Assembly: GCF_049472655.1 (NCBI RefSeq)
Contig: NZ_JAQNCS010000002.1
Coordinates: forward strand, 62,001-126,000
Direction of reading: 5' to 3'
DNA length: 64,000 nucleotides
Source of the DNA: Deferribacter abyssi
Lineage (GTDB): Bacteria; Chrysiogenota; Deferribacteres; Deferribacterales; Deferribacteraceae
In this document: one piece after another, positions 1 to 8,833 of the stretch
How positions within the stretch are numbered: the first letter of the stretch is position 1
Layout of the letters: every line of letters starts with the position of its first letter
The notes under the pieces: model-generated
What the model was told of the DNA's origin: nothing
The model's database searches: none
Seen by the model: only the letters and a program-made list of their open reading frames with translations
Made by a program: the position numbers and the translations under genes

Positions 1-827
1 TCGTACAATAACCTGAGTTTTCCTTTAGGATTCTTTGAATCTCCAGGATAAAGAAATACGCCTCCTTTTAAAAGGTTTCTATGAAAATCAGCCACAAGAG
101 AACCTATATATCTCGATGTATATTGTCTATCTTTAAAATTTTTTATATATTCCACATACTTTCTGACTCTATCATCCCACCTATGATAATTAGCCTCATT
201 GATGGAATATATTTTACCATATTCTGGAATTTTTATATTTGGATGTGAAAGTAAAAACTCACCAACACTTGGATCTAAAGTAAAACCGTTAACACCATTT
301 CCTGTGGAATAAACAAACATTGTACTAGAACCATAAATTACATAACCAGCACCAACAAGTTTCCTACCTTTCTGTAAAAAATCTTTTTCACAACCATCAT
401 CACCATCATGAACTTTTTTGTAAATTCCAAAAATAGTACCAATACTAATATTCACATCTATGTTACTAGATCCATCAAGAGGATCAAAAACAACTACATA
501 TTTTCCTTTAGGATATTTTTGAGGCACATGTATCACTTCATCTACCTCTTCACTAGCCATAGCACATACCTTACCTATATGATCAAGGGCCTGTATCATT
601 TTATTGTTTGCATATACATCAAGTTTCTGTTGTTCTTCACCATGAACATTTACAGAATCAGTTTTACCAAGGATATTAATCAAACCAGCTTTATTTACCT
701 CTCTACTGATTATTTTAGCTGCAAAGGCTATTTGCTCAAGAATAATAGTAAAATCACCTGTTGCTTCAGGATATTTTCTCTGTTCTTCAATTAAAAACCT
801 ACCTAGACTTGTAACTCCTTTTTGCAT
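1..827 (-). CDS. fbp: fructose-1,6-bisphosphatase class I (3' end cut off)
   Basis: Hydrolyses fructose-1,6-bisphosphate to fructose-6-phosphate, the committed step of gluconeogenesis in the cytoplasm. The first 275 codons are present and the frame stays open through base 1, so the C-terminus lies outside the window; the family is usually about 320-340 residues. Visible family signatures are the acidic metal site SEEVDE, the DPLDGSSNIDVN phosphatase/metal motif, and GGVFLYPGD followed by NPKGKLRLLY near the window edge. ATG at 827 is preceded by GAGGG. It starts 9 bp after the SpoIID-domain gene stops, so it is probably the last or a late gene of the envelope operon. The pairing with envelope genes has no obvious functional logic. 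Confidence 0.95.
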   Translation of the reverse strand, partial: MQKGVTSLGRFLIEEQRKYPEATGDFTIILEQIAFAAKIISREVNKAGLINILGKTDSVNVHGEEQQKLDVYANNKMIQALDHIGKVCAMASEEVDEVIHVPQKYPKGKYVVVFDPLDGSSNIDVNISIGTIFGIYKKVHDGDDGCEKDFLQKGRKLVGAGYVIYGSSTMFVYSTGNGVNGFTLDPSVGEFLLSHPNIKIPEYGKIYSINEANYHRWDDRVRKYVEYIKNFKDRQYTSRYIGSLVADFHRNLLKGGVFLYPGDSKNPKGKLRLLY

Positions 828-836
828 CTTTTACCC

Positions 837-2417
837 TCACCACATTTTTTTTAAAACAGCACCTTCATAATAAAATTTTAGTATTTCGTCAAATCTTTTT
901 CCCATATCACCAAGAGCTTTACCTCCCCATTGAGAATAACCAATACCATGTCCAAAACCACCACCAGTAAAAGTTATATTATTGCCTTGCTGGCTTATCT
1001 TAAATAGAATATCATATAATCCCACAGCTCTCCTAACTGTGGTATAAGTTCTTAAAACTTTGCTACCTCTTGAATGAATTATTTTTACTTTGATTACCCT
1101 GCCGGCAGGAGTTACTTTGTAAGGTTGTATTGAGTAAATAGTACCTATGTTTACACCTTTTTTCTTTAAATAAATCTCAATTTGACTTAACGTTGCTTTC
1201 TTTACCCATTTCCCCATTTTCTCTTTAGCACTATAAGGATCTGGTTTAGCGCGTAAATAAGGATATCCAGAGCCAAAAATATATTTGGGATCATCAATAT
1301 ACCAACCTGTACTCGCAGTAAAAAAAGATAATATTGGTCTATCACGATAAGTTAACACCAAACCTGTAGTTTCAACTACCGATTTGATCCCTTTACTTGT
1401 TTCATTCTTTACCCCTTTGTAAGCCTGGTCCCCCTCATTATCAACAACATCGTAACTCCAATCTTCCCTATGCAATTTTTGATACAATGCATAGGTTCTG
1501 GCTGCCACTGCTTGAGCTTTCAAGGTTTCTAAAGGCCAGCTTGAAGGAGATTCACTTGTCACAACACTCTTTAAATAATCTTCAATATTTAAAATATTTA
1601 TAACATATAAATTCCCCTTTTTAATAAAAACTTTAAAATAACCTCGATATTTATTAAAATTATTCTTTTTGTATAAAAATAAAAAATTGTTATTACTGTA
1701 AATAAATAACGTTCGTGTATTAATTGGTCTAAGATTAACCATCAAAGTTTGACCTTTTACAGCAATGTTGATTACACCGTTATATTGATAAAGTATTCTC
1801 CCTACATTATCTTTTAAAATCACATTACCCTTCAATTTTGCAGATTTACCTTTATATAACCTAACCCTAATATTAGGAGCATTTTTAATTGTAATTGGAG
1901 GTAACAAAAATTTTTGTTTTGGAGTATACAACTGCTTTTTCGTAAATCTTTCTATAAAGAAAGAAGCTGTAAACCTAAATCTTCCCATTGGATAATATTT
2001 TAAATACAATTTGAAATAATCCAAGGCTTTTTTCTCATCCTGAAAATCATTGTAAAGCAATGCTAACTTATAAAGGGCTGTCTCTCCCTGAGGTAAATCT
2101 GGATACTCTTTAAAAAGCTTTTCATAAATTTTAGCTGCTTCTTCAGGTTTATCAAGATAATGTGCAAAAAGTGTAGCTTTTTGCAAAAGGGCATCAGCCA
2201 CAATATATTTATTATTTGTTGATTCAAGAGCTGTCTCAAAATATTCTAAAGCATCAAGATATTTTCCCACTTCAATATAATACTTTCCTTCAGCTATTGA
2301 TTGACGAGCAAAAAGAATATCTAATACCTCACTATTACTATTTGCCGCTAAATTATCAGCATAAACAACAGAACAAAAAAATAATAAACTAATTAAGAAC
2401 TTGTACATCGATCTCAT
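837..2417 (-). CDS. SpoIID/LytB-domain protein with N-terminal TPR region
   Basis: Secreted protein, about 526 residues. After a signal peptide (hydrophobic 7-20, cleavage near YA-DN) comes a TPR-like helical region at about 40-150, a beta-rich linker, and a SpoIID/LytB domain from about 270 to the end. The SpoIID signature is clear: ESPSSWPLETLKAQAVAART, whose Glu matches the catalytic Glu of B. subtilis SpoIID, and a C-terminal GGGFGHGIGYSQWG motif. SpoIID is a lytic transglycosylase acting on glycan strands lacking stem peptides; this family is also common in non-sporulating Gram-negatives. The start is uncertain: GTG at 2423, ATG at 2417 or ATG at 2408, all overlapping the upstream gene and none with a strong Shine-Dalgarno. 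It follows the FlgT/LPP20-like gene and precedes fbp by 9 bp. Confidence 0.85.
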   Translation of the reverse strand: MRSMYKFLISLLFFCSVVYADNLAANSNSEVLDILFARQSIAEGKYYIEVGKYLDALEYFETALESTNNKYIVADALLQKATLFAHYLDKPEEAAKIYEKLFKEYPDLPQGETALYKLALLYNDFQDEKKALDYFKLYLKYYPMGRFRFTASFFIERFTKKQLYTPKQKFLLPPITIKNAPNIRVRLYKGKSAKLKGNVILKDNVGRILYQYNGVINIAVKGQTLMVNLRPINTRTLFIYSNNNFLFLYKKNNFNKYRGYFKVFIKKGNLYVINILNIEDYLKSVVTSESPSSWPLETLKAQAVAARTYALYQKLHREDWSYDVVDNEGDQAYKGVKNETSKGIKSVVETTGLVLTYRDRPILSFFTASTGWYIDDPKYIFGSGYPYLRAKPDPYSAKEKMGKWVKKATLSQIEIYLKKKGVNIGTIYSIQPYKVTPAGRVIKVKIIHSRGSKVLRTYTTVRRAVGLYDILFKISQQGNNITFTGGGFGHGIGYSQWGGKALGDMGKRFDEILKFYYEGAVLKKMW

Positions 2418-3498
2418 ATTCACTAAACTTTATTACTTTATAATTTGGTCTGCTATTTATAGCAGAAGCTAAATATAAGGCCTTTTCTGGATATTCAACT
2501 AATAATGCATTCATTCCCTGATCTTGCACAGATAACACCCAACTAACATATTGAATAAAATTTTTAAATTCCATCATCTTTTGCATATCATTCACATTTT
2601 TTAAAACTACTCTGATTTTCTTAGCAGATCCTTTAATCTTACTCACTATAGTGCTTACCAATTGATTAGCCACTTTCTCACTCATATCTTCTAACATTTT
2701 GTATGTAGCATCATCAACTGACGGTCCCATACCACGGCCAGATATATAACCACTAGCAAGTATCACTCTCTCCCCTCTTTTTACTGTAATCAAACGATAA
2801 ACTAATCGACCTGTTACAATATTATAAGGCAAACTAACACCATAACCTATGTTTTTACCTTCTTTTGCAGTCATTGTGGTAGTCACTTTCCCTACCAACA
2901 TTACATTTGATAAATACTGATATGCTAAGTTTCTAATCATTAAGAAATCATTTGTTTTCAATGCTTGATCAAGCTGATAAACAGATACATTAGTACCACC
3001 AGCTATATCCACAACATCATAGCCTTGAACAGACAATTCATTTATCAATCTTTCACTCAAAGGATTAGATTCTTCCACCCTTCCATCAGGAAAAATTAAA
3101 GGCATAATCACAGAAATAGTAGTATTTCTTGAAACTACTCCTAAAGCATCTTTAGCTTTACTTGGTACTACAAATGCATTTATTTGAACCCAATAAACTC
3201 CTTGATTTTGCCCTTCTTTAATAATCTGAAACCCTTTAATAACCCCCTGAACTTCAGACTTTATTGCCTCATCTACTAGGATAGCATTTTGTACTACACT
3301 TTGCGCTTTAACTTTAACACCAGCTGCTTGCTCTAAAGCAGACCATTTCGCTCTTGCCACAGCTTGTAATTTTGCTGTCTGAACATCATTATTAATAATA
3401 TCAGCTTCACCATAGGCCTGAACAAATATCCCTTGTTCCCCCATCGAAAAAACAACTAAAGGACACAACATTATGATAAAAAATAACAGTTTTTTCAT
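2389..3498 (-). CDS. secreted FlgT-N/LPP20-like domain protein
   Basis: 369-residue exported protein of unknown function. Residues 1-18 form a signal peptide (cleavage after VFS); the single Cys in it is not in a lipobox. Residues about 24-115 resemble the FlgT N-terminal/LPP20 fold: a GEADI strand, a helix rich in Ala and Lys (AKLQAVARAKWSALEQAAG), then VVQNAILVDEAIKSEVQG and a GVYWVQINAFV strand. The middle region (about 130-290) and a C-terminal alpha/beta segment are unassigned. FlgT and LPP20-type proteins in Vibrio build outer-membrane flagellar rings, but no flagellar gene lies nearby, so a flagellar role is not supported here. It sits 36 bp after the Pro/Gln-rich LPP20 gene and overlaps the SpoIID-domain gene start, indicating one transcript. 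RBS AAGGGGGTGG lies upstream of ATG 3498. Confidence 0.6.
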   Translation of the reverse strand: MKKLLFFIIMLCPLVVFSMGEQGIFVQAYGEADIINNDVQTAKLQAVARAKWSALEQAAGVKVKAQSVVQNAILVDEAIKSEVQGVIKGFQIIKEGQNQGVYWVQINAFVVPSKAKDALGVVSRNTTISVIMPLIFPDGRVEESNPLSERLINELSVQGYDVVDIAGGTNVSVYQLDQALKTNDFLMIRNLAYQYLSNVMLVGKVTTTMTAKEGKNIGYGVSLPYNIVTGRLVYRLITVKRGERVILASGYISGRGMGPSVDDATYKMLEDMSEKVANQLVSTIVSKIKGSAKKIRVVLKNVNDMQKMMEFKNFIQYVSWVLSVQDQGMNALLVEYPEKALYLASAINSRPNYKVIKFSEYEIDVQVLN

Positions 3499-3534
3499 AC
3501 CACCCCCTTTTTGAAAAATAAGGGGAATTCCCCC

Positions 3535-4539
3535 TTACCTAAGAACAAATACTACTTTTGCACCCTCTAAAAAATTTGTTTTCTGGTTTGACGCAAAAAC
3601 TGCAGTAGCATCATCAGCAGAAATTTTAACATCAGTATATTTCACAACCCCAATTGCTTTTACAATTAATGGGTTATTTACACCTCTTTCAGAAAGAATT
3701 GCTTTAGCTTTACCTATTTCATTTGTGTAATCTCCACATCCTCTTTGTGCTAAAATATCCTCAGCAATTTTAGTAGGATCATATAATATTTCCCCTTTAT
3801 CATTTAGAATTCTATTGATCAAAGCAGGTCTAAAATTTGTACCAGTTGTATCTACAATTAAACCATCATAAACTTGAGGCGTTGGCGGAACAACCTGAGG
3901 TTGAAATGAAGGAGCAGGTGAAACAGCTTGGAATATTGCCTGTCTTGCATTCTGATCCCTAAACATTGCTGTAACAAATGATTTTGTACCCACTTCAAGG
4001 CATACGTATCCAACTCCTTGAGTCATATCATAATATCTACCGCACTCTCTAGCTCCTTGCAAAAATCCTTGAACAGTTGATCTTATAACATCATTCACTA
4101 ACAAGCCATTTTGAACAGTTGTATCACCTGAAACAGTTACACCTTGAATCACCTCAAGTAAATCCCTTTGGGCAACAACCTTTGCTGCTCTCAAAGCTGC
4201 ATACCTTCTCTGACCAGCCTCAGATTCCCCTATAACCCTCATATACCCAAGAGAAAATGCTGCTGAAGGATTAGTTATTGGTTGAGGAAGAGGTGGCATA
4301 CCACCCTGTATCATTGGTTGCCCCATTGGCTGATTTTGCATCATTGGCTGTCTCATCTGAGGATTATAAGGCATATTCCCATATGGAGGTTGGTTATATG
4401 GTTGAGGCTGTTGGTATCCAGGGGTATATGGTTGTTGATATCCAGGATTATATGGCTGTGGTTGATTATATTGTTGCGCAAAAACAAATGTAGAACACAA
4501 AGTAAAAATCAAAATTATTAATAATCTAGAAAACTTCAT
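3535..4539 (-). CDS. secreted LPP20-domain protein with Pro/Gln/Tyr-rich repeat N-terminus
   Basis: 334-residue exported protein. Signal peptide 1-21 (cleavage FVFA-QQ, no lipobox). Residues 22-92 are a low-complexity Pro/Gln/Tyr/Asn/Met-rich tract with irregular PGYQQP and QPYN repeats. Residues about 98-190 form an LPP20-like domain: GYMRVIGESEAGQRRYAALR, then TVQNGLLVNDVIRSTVQGFL and a GVGYVCLEVGTKSF strand. This parallels the downstream gene, so the two may be distant paralogues. The C-terminal third contains a DTTGTNFRPALINRI stretch that I do not recognise. LPP20 proteins in other bacteria are outer-membrane associated and include FlgP. RBS is AGGAGG before ATG 4539. Third gene of the CsgG-led operon. 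Confidence 0.65.
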   Translation of the reverse strand: MKFSRLLIILIFTLCSTFVFAQQYNQPQPYNPGYQQPYTPGYQQPQPYNQPPYGNMPYNPQMRQPMMQNQPMGQPMIQGGMPPLPQPITNPSAAFSLGYMRVIGESEAGQRRYAALRAAKVVAQRDLLEVIQGVTVSGDTTVQNGLLVNDVIRSTVQGFLQGARECGRYYDMTQGVGYVCLEVGTKSFVTAMFRDQNARQAIFQAVSPAPSFQPQVVPPTPQVYDGLIVDTTGTNFRPALINRILNDKGEILYDPTKIAEDILAQRGCGDYTNEIGKAKAILSERGVNNPLIVKAIGVVKYTDVKISADDATAVFASNQKTNFLEGAKVVFVLR

Positions 4540-4555
4540 TTTATCCTCCTAAATT

Positions 4556-5767
4556 CTAATACACATTCAAAGTCTGTCTAAGGACCCTAATAGCTAACAA
4601 TGCCTCTGCACCATCCACATAATCATTAGGCCTAAATTCACCTGATAGCTCTGTCTCCATAAGTCCTCTAGTCACAACGTTCATCACTGCATTAAACCAT
4701 GGTGCTGTAGGACTAACATCAGGATATGGTGAATTTTCTTGTCCAAAATATTTTCTTGGTAACGATTCATCTCCAGTAAGTTTTACTAGTACATCTTCTA
4801 ATATCAAAGCAAACTCTTTTCGTGTTAAAGGCTTATTTGGGAAAAAAAGATATGCCTTAGTTGTTTCATCATATATTGGGGATAATCCCCTTATATTCCA
4901 TTTCAAAATGATTTCAATTTCAGGCCTAAATGGATTATTTAAAATATCAGCTGGTATAAATTCGGGCTTCATGTTGGCAATTTTAGACTTCACTGGTATT
5001 CTACCCTCCATAATCTTTTCTATTCTAAGTTCATCCACAAGCAAAGCTGCAAAATCTGCCCTAGAAACCGAATCTTTTACCGCAATTTTTTTACCTACAT
5101 CACCAATAGTTATACCAGCCATTGCTCGAACAATTTTATCAACTTTTTTCCACATTTTATTAGCTGGAGCATGCCATTTACTCTGTCTAGACATATTTAA
5201 TACATTTGCAAAAGAATCTCTCGATTTTTGAAAATTTTCTCCTTTAAGGTAAGCTACACCCATAAAATATTCTAATGCCTCTGGACCTTGATAATAAGGG
5301 AGCTCATTATAATTAACTTTTTTCTCAATAGACTTAGCATCATCGTAAAAATCTTTTGTTTTATCAAGCCAGTCTTCTACTCTCAATTCTGTATAAGTTC
5401 TTATTGCAGTAATATAATAAATATATTTCTCCGATTTATTTTTTGCATATTTTTTTGCCTTTTTAAGAGTATCAAGACTTCTTTCAACCCAAACCTCTTT
5501 TTCTCCCATATCTTTTTTTGCATTTGCAATCTTCGCAAGCACTAACGATTCTCCTGCATAACCAGGAGAAAACTTAGGATCACACTGAATCGATCTTTCA
5601 AATTTCATCTTAGCATTATTCACATCACCTTTTTCTAACAATTCCATACCAGTAAAATAGTTATGTTGAGGATTATCTGTAGGCGAGTTGCATACAGTTT
5701 TAGGTTTTGAACAACTAACAAAAAGGAATGCAGCAATTATAGTTAATAATAAAATACTTTTTTTCAT
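4556..5767 (-). CDS. TPR lipoprotein with C-terminal SLH-like repeats
   Basis: 403-residue predicted lipoprotein: hydrophobic signal followed by FVSC with Cys19 as the likely lipidation site. Residues about 35-210 are helical and TPR-like, with motifs such as LLEKGDVNNAKMKFERSI and FQKSRDSFANVL. Residues about 217-403 hold two or three S-layer-homology-like units: SVSRADFAALLVDEL, KPLTRKEFALILEDVL, and YPDVSPTAPWFNAVMNVV with FRPNDYVDGAEALLAIRVL. SLH units bind secondary cell-wall polymers or peptidoglycan, so the protein may tie the outer membrane to the wall; that role is inference. It lies 12 bp after the CsgG-like gene and 16 bp before the LPP20 gene. RBS AGGAGG. Confidence 0.7.
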   Translation of the reverse strand: MKKSILLLTIIAAFLFVSCSKPKTVCNSPTDNPQHNYFTGMELLEKGDVNNAKMKFERSIQCDPKFSPGYAGESLVLAKIANAKKDMGEKEVWVERSLDTLKKAKKYAKNKSEKYIYYITAIRTYTELRVEDWLDKTKDFYDDAKSIEKKVNYNELPYYQGPEALEYFMGVAYLKGENFQKSRDSFANVLNMSRQSKWHAPANKMWKKVDKIVRAMAGITIGDVGKKIAVKDSVSRADFAALLVDELRIEKIMEGRIPVKSKIANMKPEFIPADILNNPFRPEIEIILKWNIRGLSPIYDETTKAYLFFPNKPLTRKEFALILEDVLVKLTGDESLPRKYFGQENSPYPDVSPTAPWFNAVMNVVTRGLMETELSGEFRPNDYVDGAEALLAIRVLRQTLNVY

Positions 5768-5779
5768 AACTTAATCCTC

Positions 5780-6988
5780 CTAAAACAATTTTTCCATAAC
5801 ACCCTGACCATGGAGCTTTGCCCTCTTAACAAGGGTCCCAATCTTTAATCTCTGCTTATTTCTTTCATCACCTTCAATTTTTACCCAACATTGATTTTCA
5901 TCCACCTGATCTGATACAATCATTTTTACAGGTATTCTAGCTTTACTACATGACACAGTCCCTTTAAAAGGATCTTTGATTTCTAAGAATTCGTATGCTT
6001 CAAGCTCTTGTCCAGGCTGAATTCCATTTACTTTTCCAAGATTAACTAAAGCAACTTCTTTGTTTCCTCTAAGCTGAATAATATACCCTTTAACCGCAAA
6101 TAAGTCTGACAATTCAGGTTTTATATCTTCAGCAGCCTCTCCCATAGCTTTTTTAGCCGCAGTGATTATCAACTCAGGATTGAAATTTGGTTGAGTCCCA
6201 GCTAATTCACGTCCCTTTACCTTTTTCGAAGCAATAATCCTACCCGTTGACACATCAATAACCTGAACTGTCATTTCCACATTTACATTCCAACCCTCAG
6301 TTGCTGCCTTCACAACTGTTTTTGTCAATGTAAGAGCTAAATTTGCTAAAGCATTACCAGTATCAGAATTTTCACTTTTCTTTGGTGGAACATAATAAGC
6401 CTTAATATTATCAACTGTACCTGTAATAATATAACTTACTCCAGCAATCTTTCCAAACTTAACAAGTGTGTTTTGATCAGCCACATTAATCTGAAATCCT
6501 TGCTCCTGCATTACTTTCTTCATATTAGCCCTTGTAAAAACATCCACTCCACCCATATTGACTAGTATATCTTCCACTGCACTTTGTGCATAATTACCAA
6601 TATTTGGAGCAATTTGACGCATAAAAGTATTAATATTTTTTGAATATTTATACTTAGTTTTACTCGCTTCTGCATATCCAATACCTGCTGCCCCTGGTGC
6701 AACAACAATACCTGCCACCCCTGCAGAAGTATGTGTTGTTGTCCCTTGCCCTTTTATACTTGTGTTAACACCTGTCATCTTTCCAAAAGTTGTATTATTA
6801 GCAAAATCCACTACAGCGACTCTCAACTTTCTAGATTCATATTGTACTCTACAAACATCAGGAACCTTGACCTGCTCTGTGTCAGCAGGAATAACGGATA
6901 AAGACATAGGATCTAACTTCGGCGGTCCACAAGAAATTAATGTCAATATAATAATTACTACACCAGATAGTACAAAAAACTTTTTCAT
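5780..6988 (-). CDS. CsgG-family lipoprotein
   Basis: 402-residue lipoprotein: signal ending LTLISC with Cys20 as the lipidation site. Residues about 47-270 show the CsgG/TolB-N-like fold: RKLRVAVVDFANNT, then AQSAVEDILVNMGGVDVFTR, MKKVMQEQGF, GVSYIITGTVDNIKAYY and VEMTVQVIDVSTGRIIASKK. A C-terminal region of about 110 residues has a GKVNGIQPGQELEAYEF segment resembling small beta-barrel domains. E. coli CsgG forms the outer-membrane curli export channel; related proteins (HfaB, FlgO-like) anchor surface structures. No CsgA/B/E/F homologue is seen in the window. First gene of a five-gene envelope operon, with a good promoter and RBS GGAGGGAG. Confidence 0.75.
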   Translation of the reverse strand: MKKFFVLSGVVIIILTLISCGPPKLDPMSLSVIPADTEQVKVPDVCRVQYESRKLRVAVVDFANNTTFGKMTGVNTSIKGQGTTTHTSAGVAGIVVAPGAAGIGYAEASKTKYKYSKNINTFMRQIAPNIGNYAQSAVEDILVNMGGVDVFTRANMKKVMQEQGFQINVADQNTLVKFGKIAGVSYIITGTVDNIKAYYVPPKKSENSDTGNALANLALTLTKTVVKAATEGWNVNVEMTVQVIDVSTGRIIASKKVKGRELAGTQPNFNPELIITAAKKAMGEAAEDIKPELSDLFAVKGYIIQLRGNKEVALVNLGKVNGIQPGQELEAYEFLEIKDPFKGTVSCSKARIPVKMIVSDQVDENQCWVKIEGDERNKQRLKIGTLVKRAKLHGQGVMEKLF

Positions 6989-7026
6989 AAACTCCCTCCA
7001 TTTTCATTACATTCGTTCAATATTAT

Positions 7027-7054
7027 ATTATATCATAAAAAGGAACATTGTAAA
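7027..7054 (-). promoter_or_regulatory. sigma-70 promoter of the CsgG-led operon
   Basis: On the minus strand, TTTACA (7049-7054) and TATAAT (7027-7032) are separated by 16 bp. Predicted transcript start is about 30 nt before ATG 6988, leaving room for GGAGGGAG at 6991-6999. In the gap 6989-7284 the rest is AT-rich; a CTACTG/CAGTAG inverted repeat at 7201-7222 has no clear role, and no gene is visible. Confidence 0.55.
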
Positions 7055-7284
7055 AAAAATTTTGATACATTTTGTCTTAACTAATTAATAACAACACTAT
7101 CGATTTTTAATATAAAATAATTATCGGAATATTAACAAACCTGATATAAAAAGGAATTAGTAGAAATGTTTAATTAATTGAAAAAACACTCACAAATTTT
7201 CTACTGATAAAATTAACAGTAGTCGCCAGTAATTAACATTAAATTTTGGTTTTTCAAAAATTAACCACATCATCATTTATACAT

Positions 7285-7321
7285 AAAAAATACATGTAAG
7301 GAATAAACATTCCTTACATGT
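7285..7321 (-). terminator. rho-independent terminator of amt, overlapping its stop codon
   Basis: A perfect 13-bp stem (7292-7304 with 7309-7321, 4-nt loop) is followed on the minus strand by a run of six T (7285-7290). The stem includes the amt stop codon TAA (7314-7316), so the hairpin starts inside the coding sequence. Confidence 0.8.
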
Positions 7322-8576
7322 TGTATGCATTCTCTCCATGTTGTGATAAATCAAGGCCTTCTACCTCTTCATCTTGTTCAACTCTCAGACCAATAATATT
7401 ATCTACAACTTTTGCAATAATTAGTGTACTTATTGCAGTAAAAAACACTGTAACAAAAATACCCACTATTTGATAAAAGAATTGACTTACATTTCCTAAA
7501 AATAATCCTTTTCCGTTAATAGAGGCAAATAATCCTGTCATTATAGCACCTATTAAACCACCAACACCATGAACACCCACAACATCTAAAGAGTCATCAT
7601 AGTTAAATTTAAATTTTAATTGAATTGCATAAAAACATATAAAACCTCCCATAAGACCTATCAAAATGGCAACAGGAGGAGTTACAAACCCTGCTGCATT
7701 TGTAACAGATGCTAAACCAGCAATGATTCCAGAACAAATTCCTAGAAAACTTGGTTTTGCGCTCCTCATCTCAAGAATCATCCACATAAAACCACCAGCT
7801 GCACCTGCAATAAATGTATTAACAAAGGCATAAAAAGAAGTAGGGTTAACTGCTAAGGCACTACCAGCATTAAAGCCAAACCAGCCAAACCAAAGTAACC
7901 CTGTCCCTATACCTGTAAGAACAAGATTGTGAGGTAAAAATTGTTTAGTCTGAAAACCTTTACGATTCCCAACAAGTAAAATCAATGTCATTGCTGCAAC
8001 AGCAGACGATAAATGTACCACCAATCCACCAGCAAAATCTAAAACTCCTAAGCTTGCAAGCCATCCATTATTTCCCCACACCCAATGTGCAAGAGGAGCA
8101 TATACAAATACAGACCATAAAGCAATAACGATAATATAAGCAGAAAACTTCATCCTCTCAACAATAGCTCCACTAAATAAAGCAACCGTTATAATTGCAA
8201 ACATCCCCTGAAAAAAAGCAAATACAGACTCTGGAATAGTCCCATGAATACCATTCATAAACTCTTTATTCATAAACAAATACTTCATGCTACCAATAAA
8301 CGGAGATCCATCAGGACCAAACGCAATAGTATGTCCAAACAAAAACCACAAAACACCAACGACAGTCATTGAAACAAAACTATAAGACATAGTTGATAAA
8401 ATATTTTTTGCCCTTACCATACCACCATAAAATATTGAAAGAGCAGGTGTCATAACCAACACCAATATTGCAGATAAAATTACCCATAGAGTATCAGTCT
8501 TATCAATTTTACCATTAGCAGCAAAAAGATTAACTGAAAAACACATTAATATAATAATGTTCAACCATTTTCTCAT
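7314..8576 (-). CDS. amt: ammonium transporter Amt
   Basis: Inner-membrane ammonium channel of the Amt/MEP/Rh family, 420 residues, with a short cleavable-looking N-terminal hydrophobic segment and about 11 membrane spans. Family features include ILSAILVLVMTPALSIFYGG at the start of the core, and the two pore histidines in VVHLSSAVAAM and VVGVHGVGGLIGAI. The C-terminal cytoplasmic tail is short. A longer frame begins at 8588, but GGAGG lies inside it exactly 7 nt before ATG 8576, which I take as the start. No glnK/glnB gene adjoins it, unlike most amt loci. A candidate sigma-54 promoter lies just upstream and a terminator overlaps the stop codon, so it appears to be monocistronic. Confidence 0.95.
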   Translation of the reverse strand: MRKWLNIIILMCFSVNLFAANGKIDKTDTLWVILSAILVLVMTPALSIFYGGMVRAKNILSTMSYSFVSMTVVGVLWFLFGHTIAFGPDGSPFIGSMKYLFMNKEFMNGIHGTIPESVFAFFQGMFAIITVALFSGAIVERMKFSAYIIVIALWSVFVYAPLAHWVWGNNGWLASLGVLDFAGGLVVHLSSAVAAMTLILLVGNRKGFQTKQFLPHNLVLTGIGTGLLWFGWFGFNAGSALAVNPTSFYAFVNTFIAGAAGGFMWMILEMRSAKPSFLGICSGIIAGLASVTNAAGFVTPPVAILIGLMGGFICFYAIQLKFKFNYDDSLDVVGVHGVGGLIGAIMTGLFASINGKGLFLGNVSQFFYQIVGIFVTVFFTAISTLIIAKVVDNIIGLRVEQDEEVEGLDLSQHGENAYNM

Positions 8577-8611
8577 TAAAACCTCCATTGTTGAATATAC
8601 AATCTTTTTTT

Positions 8612-8627
8612 TTCAAAAAACATGCCA
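8612..8627 (-). promoter_or_regulatory. candidate sigma-54 (-24/-12) promoter of amt
   Basis: Minus strand reads TGGCATG, four T, then TTGAA, against the RpoN consensus TGGCACG-N4-TTGCA. The GG and the -12 G have the right spacing; the -12 C is replaced by A. A start about 12 bp downstream gives a leader of about 24 nt before ATG 8576. amt is a classical NtrC/RpoN target and rpoN is present at 21108. No clear NtrC-type dyad was seen upstream. Confidence 0.45.
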
Positions 8628-8833
8628 CAATCAAAAACTATCAAAAATCCATTATTTTACTTATTTATATTTAACTTAATCAAACATAATGAGAAAATTT
8701 TGAGCAATCACCGATAAAATTTTAATCAAACAAGATTAAAAATTATAAACTGCTTAAACAATGCAATAAAAATCTGGAAACTCCATATTTTTTGTTACAA
8801 ATAAAAAATATTTTTATACACAAATATATTACA

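Noticed and set aside
4278..4521. Open frames on the plus strand over the Pro/Gln-rich tract
   Set aside because: They are shadows of the repeat-rich minus-strand gene; no RBS and no family resemblance.
7201..7222. CTACTG/CAGTAG inverted repeat
   Set aside because: Six pairs with a 10-base loop and no T run; too weak to name.
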